NCBI GenBank assembly: GCA_020252485.1
Contig: JADCCX010000002.1
Location: 186,001-250,000, forward strand
Source of the DNA: Methylocystis sp.
Lineage (GTDB): Bacteria; Pseudomonadota; Alphaproteobacteria; Rhizobiales; Beijerinckiaceae
DNA length: 64,000 nucleotides
Direction of reading: 5' to 3'
Shown here: positions 1 to 8,023 of the stretch, in pieces
How positions within the stretch are numbered: the stretch's first letter is position 1
How the letters are laid out: each line of letters begins with the position of its first letter
Position numbers and translations under genes: made by a program
The notes under the pieces: model-generated
Told to the model about the DNA's origin: nothing
The model's database searches: none
The model's input: the letters and a program-made list of their open reading frames with translations, nothing else

Positions 1-52
1 GGGTTGAGCGGCAAGGGCAAGTCTGCCACTTTCGCCGCACCGGAGTCCATTG

Positions 53-955
53 ATGCCAGATCTTGCTGATCTTTTCCCAGGGTTCGAGAGCCATTGGATA
101 ACCGCGCCCGCGGGCCGGATCTTCGCCCGCAGCGGCGGCTCGGGAGAACCGCTGCTGCTGCTGCACGGGTTTCCCGAGACCCATGTCATGTGGCACCGGC
201 TGGCCCCGTCGCTCGCCCGCACCCACAAGGTCGTCTGCATGGATTTGCGCGGCTACGGCTGGTCAGGCGCGCCGCATGCCGATCCCCTCCACGAAACTTA
301 TTCCAAGCGCGCCATGGGCGAGGATGTGCTGGCCGTTCTCGATCATTTCGGCTGGGTTCGCGCCGCAATGGTGGGCCATGACCGCGGCGCGCGGGTGGCC
401 TATCGGCTCGCGCTCGATCATCCCGGCCGTGTGACCCGCCTCGCGGTCATCGATATCGTCCCGACCGCTGCGATGTGGGGGATCATCGCGCAGAGCCACG
501 GCGTGATTGCGCCACACTGGACCTGGATGTCGGACCCGGCGCCCGCGCCGGAAAACCGGATCAAGGTGAAGCCGGCCGCATTGATCGACGATCTGATGGC
601 GAGCTGGACCGCCAGCAAGGATCTCAGCGCCTTCGACGGCAGGGCGGTGGCCCATTACCGGGCCTTTGTGCAGGATCCCTCGCGCATCACCGCGATGTGC
701 GAGGATTACCGGGCGGGCGCCACGCTGGATCGCGAGGCGGACGATGTCGACCGGGCGGCGGGCCGCACCATCACCTGTCCGGTGCTGGCGCTGTGGGGCG
801 ATGTCGGCGTTCCCTCGGCCAGCCCCGATCCGCTGGGCCTCTGGAAGCCCTATGCGCCGGGGATCACCGGCCGGTCGATCGTGGGCGGCCATTTCCTGCC
901 CGAAGAGAATCCGCAAGACACCGGCGCGGCGCTCGCCGCATTCCTGGCCGCGTGA
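53..955 (+). CDS. alpha/beta hydrolase, haloacetate dehalogenase/epoxide hydrolase-like
   Basis: This 300-residue protein is a cytosolic alpha/beta-hydrolase. An oxyanion motif LHGFPE lies near residue 38. The nucleophile elbow is GHDRGA, so the nucleophile is aspartate, as in haloalkane/fluoroacetate dehalogenases and epoxide hydrolases and unlike serine esterases. The C-terminal GGHFLPEE supplies the catalytic histidine. ATG at 53 is preferred over TTG at 50 because GGAG sits 7 bases upstream. The stop overlaps the next ATG (TGATG), so the gene is probably co-transcribed with the patatin gene. The fold and nucleophile type are clear; the substrate is not, and dehalogenase versus epoxide hydrolase cannot be decided here. 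Confidence 0.85.
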   Translation: MPDLADLFPGFESHWITAPAGRIFARSGGSGEPLLLLHGFPETHVMWHRLAPSLARTHKVVCMDLRGYGWSGAPHADPLHETYSKRAMGEDVLAVLDHFGWVRAAMVGHDRGARVAYRLALDHPGRVTRLAVIDIVPTAAMWGIIAQSHGVIAPHWTWMSDPAPAPENRIKVKPAALIDDLMASWTASKDLSAFDGRAVAHYRAFVQDPSRITAMCEDYRAGATLDREADDVDRAAGRTITCPVLALWGDVGVPSASPDPLGLWKPYAPGITGRSIVGGHFLPEENPQDTGAALAAFLAA

Positions 956-1797
956 TGCCGGCTGCTGGCGAAGACATCATGCCGCTGCGCATCGGACTGG
1001 CGCTCGGCGGCGGCGGGGCCAAGGGTCTCGCCCATGTGGTGGCGCTGGAGGCCTTCGATCAGGCGGGCATCCGCCCGGTTGCGATCGCCGGAACGTCGAT
1101 CGGGGCCATCATCGGTGCGGCTTATGCGGCCGGTTACTCCGCCAAAGCGATTCGCGAGCATGTCCTCAAGGTCTTCCGGGACCGGGCCGACGTGATGGCC
1201 AAGGTCTTCCGCGCCCGCAGCGGCTCCTTCTCGGATATCTTCTCGGGAGCCTTCGGCAGCGTCGTCCAGGTCGATGGCGAGGTGCTGCTGAAGGAATTCT
1301 GGCCCCCCTCGATGCCCGAGCGTTTCGCGGATCTGAGGCTGCCCTTCGTGGCCGTCTCCACCGATTTCTACGCCAAGGTCGAGAATGTGGTGAACGAAGG
1401 GCCTCTCGCTCCCGCGGTCGCCGCATCGATGGCGCTGCCCGCGCTGGTGAAGCCGGTCCTGATCAACAACCGGCTGCATCTGGATGGCGCCGCTGCCAAC
1501 CCCCTGCCGTTCGACCGCATGCCGGTCCCCTGCGATATCATCATCGCGGTCGATGTGGTGGGTGGGCCTGAATCGGAGAATGCCGCCATGCAGCCAACCG
1601 CTTTCGATGCGACGCTCGGCATGTCGCAGATCATGCAGAGGGCGATCACCGATGCGAAGCTCGCCAATGCCTCGGCGAAGGTTCACCTGTTCCGGCCGAA
1701 GATCGGCGGCTTCACGGCGCTCGATTTCTTCGCGGCGAGGCGGATCCTGCTTGCGGCGGAACCTATGCGCACCGAGATCGCGGCGCTGCTGGAGTGA
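955..1797 (+). CDS. patatin-like phospholipase family protein
   Basis: This 280-residue protein has the patatin catalytic features. The glycine-rich oxyanion loop GGGGAKG is near residue 20, the nucleophile motif GTSIG (GxSxG) is near residue 45, and the dyad aspartate is in DGAAANP near residue 180. Such proteins hydrolyse acyl esters of phospholipids, in the manner of RssA/YchK-type patatins. The ATG at 955 overlaps the upstream stop; ATG at 979 (MPLRIG) is an equally plausible start because the conserved domain begins there. The gene ends 6 bases from the convergent hemH. Substrate and membrane association are not visible. Confidence 0.87.
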   Translation: MPAAGEDIMPLRIGLALGGGGAKGLAHVVALEAFDQAGIRPVAIAGTSIGAIIGAAYAAGYSAKAIREHVLKVFRDRADVMAKVFRARSGSFSDIFSGAFGSVVQVDGEVLLKEFWPPSMPERFADLRLPFVAVSTDFYAKVENVVNEGPLAPAVAASMALPALVKPVLINNRLHLDGAAANPLPFDRMPVPCDIIIAVDVVGGPESENAAMQPTAFDATLGMSQIMQRAITDAKLANASAKVHLFRPKIGGFTALDFFAARRILLAAEPMRTEIAALLE

Positions 1798-1803
1798 TTC
1801 CGT

Positions 1804-2883
1804 TCAGATCCAGCCGGACAATTCGCGCAAAGCGACGTTCTTGATCACCTTGATGCCGAGATCACTGTCGTTCAGGCACGGGATGTACGAGAAATGCGTG
1901 CCGCCGTTGTGCTCGAAGATCTCGCGGTTTTCGACATCGAGCTCTTCGAGCGTCTCGAGGCAATCTGCCGAGAAGCCGGGCGCGATCATGACCATGCGCC
2001 TGACGCCTGATTTGGCGAGGCTTTCCACCGTCTCATCGGTGTAAGGTTTCAGCCATTCCTCCGGCCCGAAGCGGGACTGGAAGGTCTGCACGAATTTGTC
2101 CTTCGGCCAACCAAGCGTCTCACGCAGCAGCCTTGCCGTCTTGACGCATTGGCAATGATAAGGATCGCCCTTCATCAGGTAGCGCTTCGGCACGCCGTGG
2201 AATGAGGCGAGGATCACCTCCGGCTCGAAATCGAGGCCGGCGATATGCTCGCGGATGCTGTCGGCCAGCGCATCGATATAGACGGGATCGTCGTGCCAGG
2301 GCGGCGCCACGCGCACGCTCGGCTGCCATTCCATCTTCATCAGCTGGCGGAAAGCCTGATCGGCCGCTGTCGCCGATGTCGCGACGGAATATTGCGGATA
2401 CATCGGCAACAAAAGGATCCTGTCACAGCCCTGCTTGAGCAGGTTCTCGATCGCCGGTCCGGTCGGCGGGTTGCCGTAGCGCATCGCGAAATCGACGATG
2501 ATCCTGTCGGACAGCATCGAGAGCTCCGAGGCGAGCTTCTCCGCCTGGCTGCGCGTGATCGTCAGCAGCGGGCCTTCGTTCCGCTCCTTGTTCCAGATCG
2601 TGTCGTAATCCTTGCCCTTGCGGCCGGGCCGGATCGACAGAATGATGCCCTGCAGGATCGGTTGCCAGACGGCGGCCGGCCAGTCGATCACGCGCTTGTC
2701 GGACAGGAATTCGGAGAGATAGCGCCGCATCGACCAGTAATCGGTGCCGTCCGGCGTTCCAAGGTTGAGGACCAGCACGCCGATCTTGCCGCCCATGACG
2801 CGCGGATGATCGCCCGGCAGCTTGAAGGCCCTGTTGGCCTCCTCGCGCGGGTCACGCTCTCCTGTGCGGATCATCAGATTCAT
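1804..2883 (-). CDS. hemH: ferrochelatase
   Basis: HemH inserts Fe2+ into protoporphyrin IX, the last step of protoheme synthesis, at the inner face of the cytoplasmic membrane. The 359-residue length fits bacterial ferrochelatases. The N-terminal VLVLNLGTPDG, the catalytic-histidine motif ASFHGVPKRY and the late APGFSADCLETLEEL are family hallmarks. The gene is monocistronic here: it converges on the patatin gene and is divergent from hsp20 across about 330 bases. I saw no clear iron-response (Irr-type) box upstream. Confidence 0.97.
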   Translation of the reverse strand: MNLMIRTGERDPREEANRAFKLPGDHPRVMGGKIGVLVLNLGTPDGTDYWSMRRYLSEFLSDKRVIDWPAAVWQPILQGIILSIRPGRKGKDYDTIWNKERNEGPLLTITRSQAEKLASELSMLSDRIIVDFAMRYGNPPTGPAIENLLKQGCDRILLLPMYPQYSVATSATAADQAFRQLMKMEWQPSVRVAPPWHDDPVYIDALADSIREHIAGLDFEPEVILASFHGVPKRYLMKGDPYHCQCVKTARLLRETLGWPKDKFVQTFQSRFGPEEWLKPYTDETVESLAKSGVRRMVMIAPGFSADCLETLEELDVENREIFEHNGGTHFSYIPCLNDSDLGIKVIKNVALRELSGWI

Positions 2884-3210
2884 AGGCTATCCGGCCTGCC
2901 GTTCGAACTCGCTCATTACAGCCGGTGTTCCGGCCTGTCGAGCGCACAGGGCGTCACAGGCTTGCATCGACCCTATATGATACGTCATTATGCGTGATAT
3001 GGATGATTGAATGTTGGCTCGGAGCAAAGCCGGGGCCATAGGCCCGATCTTGGGGGTGTGCTCTTCGGCGTCCGGTCTTGCGCCGCCCCTTGCCTCTCTC
3101 CATATCCGGGATCGGAGCGCCGGAGGCCGCCCATACCAGGGGCCTTCGCGGGCTCCGTCCGTTCGAGGCGCCGCTGAGGGTCAGAACCCGATGGGCTTCG
3201 GAGGTGAGTG
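2884..3210. other. intergenic region between hemH and hsp20
   Basis: This 327-base divergent intergenic region holds no convincing gene. It contains a Shine-Dalgarno GGAGG at 3200-3204 for hsp20 and a heat-shock-type promoter candidate at 3077-3105. AT-rich hexamers around 2970-2985 (CTATATGATA) could serve the hemH promoter on the minus strand. The short ORFs in this interval have no recognisable features. Confidence 0.5.
3077..3105 (+). promoter_or_regulatory. candidate sigma-32 (RpoH) promoter of hsp20
   Basis: CTTGCG at 3077-3082 and CCATAT at 3100-3105 are separated by 17 bases. The pair resembles the heat-shock sigma factor consensus (CTTG at -35, CCCCATNT at -10; here CTCCATAT). It lies about 105 bases upstream of the hsp20 start. 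The match was made by eye and has not been tested experimentally. Confidence 0.45.
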
Positions 3211-3639
3211 ATGACCCGCGTGCCGACGTTCAATTCTCCCTATCTTCTCGGCTTCGACGAGATCGAGCGTGCGCTCGATCGTGTCGCCAAGGCGTCGGGG
3301 GATGGCTATCCGCCCTATAACATCGAGCGGCTTGGCCAATGCGAGAACATGCCGGAACGCCTGAGGATCACGCTGGCGGTAGCGGGCTTCACCCGCAACC
3401 AGCTGGAGATTCTTCTGGAGGAGGGCCAGCTTGTCATCCGCGGCCGTCAGAATGACGACAAGACGCGGCAGTTTCTGCACCGGGGCATCGCCGCGCGCCA
3501 GTTCCAGCGGGTTTTCCTGCTGGCCGAGGGCATGGAGGTGCTTGGGGCCGATCTTTCGAGCGGATTGCTTTCCATTGATCTTGTGCGTCCTGAGCCGGAG
3601 CGCATCATCCGGCGCATCGATATCGTGGAAAGGGATTGA
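3211..3639 (+). CDS. small heat shock protein, Hsp20/alpha-crystallin family
   Basis: This 142-residue IbpA-like holdase should bind unfolding cytosolic proteins. It has a short N-terminal arm (YLLGFDEIERALDR), then YPPYNIE, which marks the start of the alpha-crystallin domain. The domain continues through RITLAVAGF, LVIRGR and the beta-strand region FLHRGIAARQFQRVF. ATG at 3211 is chosen over GTG at 3208 because GGAGG lies 6 bases upstream. A DUF1150 gene follows, a pairing common in Hyphomicrobiales. A heat-shock-like promoter is present upstream. Confidence 0.94.
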   Translation: MTRVPTFNSPYLLGFDEIERALDRVAKASGDGYPPYNIERLGQCENMPERLRITLAVAGFTRNQLEILLEEGQLVIRGRQNDDKTRQFLHRGIAARQFQRVFLLAEGMEVLGADLSSGLLSIDLVRPEPERIIRRIDIVERD

Positions 3640-3791
3640 ACCTGCGGAGCCGCGTTTTTCCGTTAAGGTTTTGGCAAGCAACCGGGCGCAGCATGCTGTT
3701 GCCGGGTGCGATCCGGCCTTGCGGAAGACAAGTGGTCCGTGAATTGCTTGGTATCGCCAGGCGACCAGAGCTGCCAGAAAGGGGCTTTGAA

Positions 3792-4085
3792 ATGACCGGA
3801 AGAACGAAGTCTGATATCCGCCGCGCACCTGGCGTGCCGGCATCCGTGACCACCATGACCGCTGCGGAACTCGCCCAGCTGGGAGAAGGCGAAGTCGCCT
3901 ATCTCAAGATGATGAATTCCGAGGATATCCGGAAGGCCTTTCCGCAGGCTCCGGAGCTGGCCCCCGGCCTGCAGCTGTTCGCCTTGTTGTCGGCGGACGG
4001 CTCGCCGATCCTGCTGGCTGATTCCAAGGCGGCGGCGCTCGCCAATGCCTGGGAGCATGCACTGCAGACCGTCAGCGTCCACTGA
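3792..4085 (+). CDS. DUF1150 family protein
   Basis: This small protein (97 residues) of unknown function matches the DUF1150 pattern as I know it, including ELAQLGEGEVAYLKMM and the later LFALLSADG and ANAWEHAL. Proteins of this family often sit directly downstream of hsp20 in alphaproteobacteria, as here, which suggests a stress-linked or expression-linked role. The ATG at 3792 is chosen because an AAAGGGG ribosome-binding site lies just upstream. An in-frame extension back to 3636 has no conserved content. The gene ends 4 bases from the convergent lipoprotein gene. Confidence 0.85.
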   Translation: MTGRTKSDIRRAPGVPASVTTMTAAELAQLGEGEVAYLKMMNSEDIRKAFPQAPELAPGLQLFALLSADGSPILLADSKAAALANAWEHALQTVSVH

Positions 4086-4089
4086 AGGC

Positions 4090-4737
4090 CTAATCCTCAT
4101 CCTCCGCCGCAGAAATCTGCGGCGGCTCGGGTGGACCTTTCCGGGCAATTGCTTGGGCTGATGCTTTTGGCGGCAGCCGCGCCGGCGGGGCGGCATCCGC
4201 GCCCTGGTGGGTCAGCGTGCAGAGCGCCTTCAGACCGGGAGTTTCAGTTGGAAGCTCGAGCTTCCTGGCGGCATCCGAGCAGGTGATCCAGTCGGCGCGT
4301 CTGCCGAGCATATAATCAATCCGCGCATAAAACAGCCGGAAGCTGCCCACATAGGATTCATTCTCGCGGAAGCGTTCACTGAAGCGTCCGGAACTGGCGA
4401 CTCCACGTTGAATGATCCGCACCGAGGCGCTGGCGCCCTCGCTGTTCTCCGAGGCATGGAACGTCCAGCGGTCCTCGCCCTCGGCGGTCGCCAGCACCGC
4501 GTAGAGGAAGAACTTGCGGCGCGCCATGAAGCCCTGCCGCGAATATTCGAGCTGGATGTCGCGCGGGTCCGATTGCTTGACGACAGCCTCCGCCGCTGCG
4601 ATGACCCGCGCCTTGGTTTCGCCAGGCCAGATCCGCGTGGCCTCCTGCATCCAGGCCGCGTGGGACATGGTCCGCTCCGGCATGGCGCAGGCCGGCAGGA
4701 CCAGCATCGCAGCAACAATCGCCCACGTTTGGATCAT
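4090..4737 (-). CDS. putative lipoprotein of unknown function
   Basis: The 215-residue product starts with MIQTWAIVAAMLVLPACAM, a signal peptide with a lipobox (LPAC), so it is probably exported and lipid-anchored. The ATG at 4737 is chosen because it begins the signal peptide; an in-frame extension to 4809 is proline-rich and unlikely. The body carries ATRIWPGETKARVIAAAEAVV and later a cysteine (ITCSDAARKL), followed by a Pro/Ala-rich, acidic tail. I do not recognise a named family. It lies downstream of lptB on the same strand, where rpoN is often found in related genomes. Confidence 0.75.
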   Translation of the reverse strand: MIQTWAIVAAMLVLPACAMPERTMSHAAWMQEATRIWPGETKARVIAAAEAVVKQSDPRDIQLEYSRQGFMARRKFFLYAVLATAEGEDRWTFHASENSEGASASVRIIQRGVASSGRFSERFRENESYVGSFRLFYARIDYMLGRRADWITCSDAARKLELPTETPGLKALCTLTHQGADAAPPARLPPKASAQAIARKGPPEPPQISAAEDED

Positions 4738-4827
4738 GCGCCATTGAAGCGCGGATGGCTGACTATCGTAACTCCGAGAAATCGGGGGGGCGGGTGGGGA
4801 TATGGGCAAAAGCGCCCGGATCGCCGC

Positions 4828-5700
4828 CTACATGCGGAAATCTTCGCCCAGATAGAGCCGCCGCACGTCAGGATGGTCGATCACTTCCTGCGGCTTGCCT
4901 TCCATCAGCACCTTGCCGGAGTGGATGATATAGGCGCGATCGGTGAGCGAGAGCGTCTCGCGCACGTTATGGTCGGTGATCAAGACGCCGATATCGCGCG
5001 CCTTGAGATGATGCACGAGGTTCTGGATATCGCCCACGGCAATCGGATCGATGCCGGCGAAAGGCTCGTCGAGGAGCATGAACTTCGGCCGTCCGGCCAG
5101 CGCGCGGGCGATCTCGCAGCGCCGGCGTTCGCCGCCCGAAAGCGCGATCGAGGGCGATTTCCTCAGCCGTGTGATCGTGAATTCCTCCAGGAGCTGGTCG
5201 AGCTGCTCCTCGCGCTTCCTGCGGTTCGGCTCCACGACTTCAAGCACCGCGCGGATATTGTCCTCCACCGTGAGGCCGCGAAAAATCGACGCTTCCTGCG
5301 GCAGATAGCCGATGCCCAGCCGGGCGCGGCGATACATCGGCAGCGGCGTGATCGTGTTGCCTTCAAGAGTCACTTCGCCTTCATCCGCTTCAAGCAGACC
5401 GGTGATCATGTAGAAGGCCGTCGTCTTGCCGGCGCCGTTCGGGCCGAGCAGGCCGACGGCTTCACCCTTGCGGACGTTCAGCGTGACGCCATTGACGACC
5501 CGGCGCCCCTTGAAGCTCTTGACGAGGCCGAAGGCGGACAAAGTATCGGGTCCGCTGAAGGCGGATGATGGCGCTCCCGCCTGAGGCTGAACGTTCGCAA
5601 TGGCGCCATCATGTCGGCGCAACATCGCTTCCAGCGCCGCATCGTGCACCTGCCGGACAGGGCTTTGCGCTGCGGCTCGTTTCCAGAATGGAAAATTCAC
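4828..5700 (-). CDS. lptB: LPS export ABC transporter ATP-binding protein
   Basis: LptB energises extraction of lipopolysaccharide from the inner membrane through LptFG and hands it to the LptC-LptA bridge. The 290-residue protein shows Walker A GPNGAGKTT, a Q-loop (GYLPQEASIF), signature LSGGERRR, Walker B FMLLDEPFAGIDP and the H-loop ITDHNVRE. Its N-terminal extension of about 55 residues (Ala/Pro/Gln-rich) precedes the ABC core (SAFGLVKSFKGRRVV), as in several alphaproteobacterial LptB proteins. It follows lptA by 107 bases, and the order lptC-lptA-lptB is canonical. Confidence 0.96.
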   Translation of the reverse strand: MNFPFWKRAAAQSPVRQVHDAALEAMLRRHDGAIANVQPQAGAPSSAFSGPDTLSAFGLVKSFKGRRVVNGVTLNVRKGEAVGLLGPNGAGKTTAFYMITGLLEADEGEVTLEGNTITPLPMYRRARLGIGYLPQEASIFRGLTVEDNIRAVLEVVEPNRRKREEQLDQLLEEFTITRLRKSPSIALSGGERRRCEIARALAGRPKFMLLDEPFAGIDPIAVGDIQNLVHHLKARDIGVLITDHNVRETLSLTDRAYIIHSGKVLMEGKPQEVIDHPDVRRLYLGEDFRM

Positions 5701-5807
5701 GATTGCTGGTCCATTTCGCCTGAGCGCCTTTTTGCTCTAGCGCGGAGCCTCATGGCATGCAAACCCGGCGGAGACGCGGCGAGGGCTGCCGCCTTGAGCC
5801 CTTGCTT

Positions 5808-6482
5808 TCAGTTCTTCGGCGCCTGGCCGGCGCGAGGCGGCTGCTTCTTCTTGTCGTCCTCCTGGCTTCCCGGCGTGAACTCGCCCTGGACCCGGCAGGG
5901 CGGCTTAGCGCAATTGGGGCTGGTGATCGTGGCGACGCCAGCGTCGGTGTTGTAGGTCATCAGCTCGCCCCGCTGGATGTTCGGTCCATCGGTCACGACC
6001 GCATTGCCTTTCAGCGTCACGGTCTTGGCGATGGCGTCATAGATCATCTCTTTGGCATTGGCCGTCTGCGTGCCGTTGACGACGCTGACCGGCCCGCGGA
6101 ACTCGATCCGCCTGAGGGCGCCGTCCTGGGGCGGCTGGGCGCCTCCGGCGGCGCTCTTCACCGCGCCTGCCGTTTCCGGCCGCTGCTCCTGCGATTTCTT
6201 GTTGTCGTAATAGATGGTCATGACACTCGCGCGCGTCACCGTCGTACCCCTGACGGCGACGACATCGCCGCTGTAGACGGCCTTCTGCTCCTTGTCGAAA
6301 ACCTCAAGCTTGTTGGCGTCGATCCGGATCGGCTCCTTGGAATTCGCACCGAAGCCGCCGAAGGGATCCGCACGTTGCGCCGCGGCCGCTTTCTGGGCCT
6401 GCGCCGGGACAGGCTCTTGAACGCCGATGATGACGGTGAAGGCGAGGGCGGTCGCCAGGAGGATGGTCGCTTGCTTGGTCAT
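5808..6482 (-). CDS. lptA: LPS transport periplasmic protein LptA (OstA-like)
   Basis: The 224-residue protein has an N-terminal signal sequence (ATILLATALAFTVIIG, with an AQAQ cleavage region). An OstA/LptA domain follows, recognisable from PIRIDANKLEVFDKEQKAVYSGDVVAVRG and a later ANAKEMIYDAIAKTVTLKGNAVV. It should form the periplasmic bridge carrying LPS to LptDE. The C-terminus is charged and low complexity (DDKKKQPPR), with two cysteines in the NCAKPPC segment. The start overlaps the lptC stop by 4 bases, indicating translational coupling. Confidence 0.93.
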   Translation of the reverse strand: MTKQATILLATALAFTVIIGVQEPVPAQAQKAAAAQRADPFGGFGANSKEPIRIDANKLEVFDKEQKAVYSGDVVAVRGTTVTRASVMTIYYDNKKSQEQRPETAGAVKSAAGGAQPPQDGALRRIEFRGPVSVVNGTQTANAKEMIYDAIAKTVTLKGNAVVTDGPNIQRGELMTYNTDAGVATITSPNCAKPPCRVQGEFTPGSQEDDKKKQPPRAGQAPKN

Positions 6483-7204
6483 GGGGTTTTCGTTTTGGCC
6501 GGAACCGCCGGCTCCTCGTTGTGGATGAACACGGAGCGCACGCGGCCTTCGAAGATCGCCTGCTTGCCGTTATCGCGGACTTCCATCCGGTCGGCGCTGA
6601 CCGTGCCCGTCAGCGAGCGGACGGTGACCGGCTCGTCCGAAACCAGATCGCCGCTCTTGATGTTGACGCGCGCGGAAAGCAGGTCGGCCTCATAGCCATT
6701 GTCGGTTCGCACACGCACGGTCCCCCTGAGGTCGAGCCGGTCTGCAGCCTGATCGAAGCGGCCCCAGTCCGAGGTGAGCCGCGCGAATTTCTTGTCGTCC
6801 TGCTCCATGCGGCCCTTCAGATCGTTCAACTCGACCACTGAAGGCTGCTTGAGATCCTGCACGGCGCTGGTCGCGGTCAATTCATAGGCCTTCTGGTCTT
6901 TCTTGAAACCGGAAAGCTTCGGCGCCTCCATCGTCACCTTGCTGCCCGAAACGGAAATCGGCCCGACCTTGACGTCGATCCCGGTGCGGGCGAAAGGCGC
7001 GATGATCCCCCACGCGATCGGGCCGGCCACGGCGGCGATGCAGGCCGTCGGAATCGCCTTGCGCAGGAAGCGCACGCGGCGGCTGTGGCGCATCGCCTCA
7101 TCATAGGTTCCCGAGAGGGCGGCCGCAGCGGCAACGCCCGGCTGCGGGCCGGCTGGCGCCGCCTGCTTACCCCTGGCAAAGGCCTTGAGCGCAACCCCGA
7201 GCAT
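6479..7204 (-). CDS. lptC: LPS export system protein LptC
   Basis: This 241-residue bitopic inner-membrane protein has one transmembrane segment near residues 50-75 (RKAIPTACIAAVAGPIAWGII), followed by a periplasmic LptC/OstA-like domain. Recognisable parts are ISVSGSKVTMEAPKLSGFKKD and GYEADLLSARVNIKSGDLVSDEPV. LptC receives LPS from LptBFG and passes it to LptA. It is coupled to lptA by a 4-base overlap. rnd lies 119 bases upstream on the same strand, the usual neighbour in this order. Confidence 0.92.
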   Translation of the reverse strand: MLGVALKAFARGKQAAPAGPQPGVAAAAALSGTYDEAMRHSRRVRFLRKAIPTACIAAVAGPIAWGIIAPFARTGIDVKVGPISVSGSKVTMEAPKLSGFKKDQKAYELTATSAVQDLKQPSVVELNDLKGRMEQDDKKFARLTSDWGRFDQAADRLDLRGTVRVRTDNGYEADLLSARVNIKSGDLVSDEPVTVRSLTGTVSADRMEVRDNGKQAIFEGRVRSVFIHNEEPAVPAKTKTP

Positions 7205-7323
7205 TATTCTCTTCCGGTTGAAATGGTCCCGAACAACGTCCTGACCGGCATGGCGAAGTTATGGCAGAAGTATTGAATGTCTGTCACGTTCTTCAAGGGG
7301 AGAACGGATATTCCTGAGGTCAT

Positions 7324-7938
7324 TCAGCTGTGGGCGAAGATATCAGCCTCCGGCCAGCCCAGCAAATCGAGCTCCGCCCGGGCGGGCAGGAACCTGAAGC
7401 AGGCCTGCGCGATCTCCGCCCGCCCCTCGCGGGCCAGCATGACATCAAGACGTCTCTTCAGTTCATGCAGATAGAGAACGTCGGAAGCAGCATAGGCAAG
7501 CTGCGCTTCGGTGAAGCTGTCCGCGCCCCAGTCGGATGATTGCTGCTGCTTGGAAAGCTCCGCGCCGGCAAGCTCCTTCACGAGGTCCTTCAGACCATGC
7601 CGGTCGGTGAAGGTGCGCGTCAGCCGCGAGGCGATCTTGGTGCAATAGACCGGTCCCGTGACGACGCCGAAGGCATGGCGGAGGACGGCAACGTCAAAGC
7701 GGGCGAAATGGAAGATCTTCGTGACCTTCCGGTCCTTCAAAAGCCGCACGAGATTGGGGGCCTTGCGCTGGCCGGCCATGATCTGCACGACATGCGCCTC
7801 GCCGTCTCCCGCCGAAAGCTGCACCGCGCAAAGGCGGTCGCGATGCGGATTGAGGCCCATCGTCTCCGTATCGATGGCGACGGAGGCTCCGAAATCGACG
7901 CCGTCAGGCAGATCCGCGCGGTGATAATGGACGGTCAT
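7324..7938 (-). CDS. rnd: ribonuclease D-type 3'-5' exonuclease
   Basis: This 204-residue protein consists of a DEDDy exonuclease domain only and lacks the HRDC domains of E. coli RNase D, as is usual for the short alphaproteobacterial form. Exo I is AIDTETMGL, Exo II sits in FHFARFDVAVL, and Exo III is YAASDVLYL, with the tyrosine that defines the DEDDy subclass. It should trim structured RNA 3' ends. It precedes lptC on the same strand and follows addB by 85 bases. Confidence 0.92.
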   Translation of the reverse strand: MTVHYHRADLPDGVDFGASVAIDTETMGLNPHRDRLCAVQLSAGDGEAHVVQIMAGQRKAPNLVRLLKDRKVTKIFHFARFDVAVLRHAFGVVTGPVYCTKIASRLTRTFTDRHGLKDLVKELAGAELSKQQQSSDWGADSFTEAQLAYAASDVLYLHELKRRLDVMLAREGRAEIAQACFRFLPARAELDLLGWPEADIFAHS

Positions 7939-8023
7939 GGGAATGCGCTACCTCGCTGGTGAGTGACTTCGTCTAGACCATGTCGGGACAGGACGGAAAC
8001 TGCCGATGTACGCTTTGGCCTGT

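Noticed and set aside
2988-3233. 81-codon open frame on the minus strand, and a possible small RNA, upstream of hsp20
   Set aside because: It has no conserved domain, and I could not form a convincing RNA structure. The GC-rich inverted pieces are too weak.
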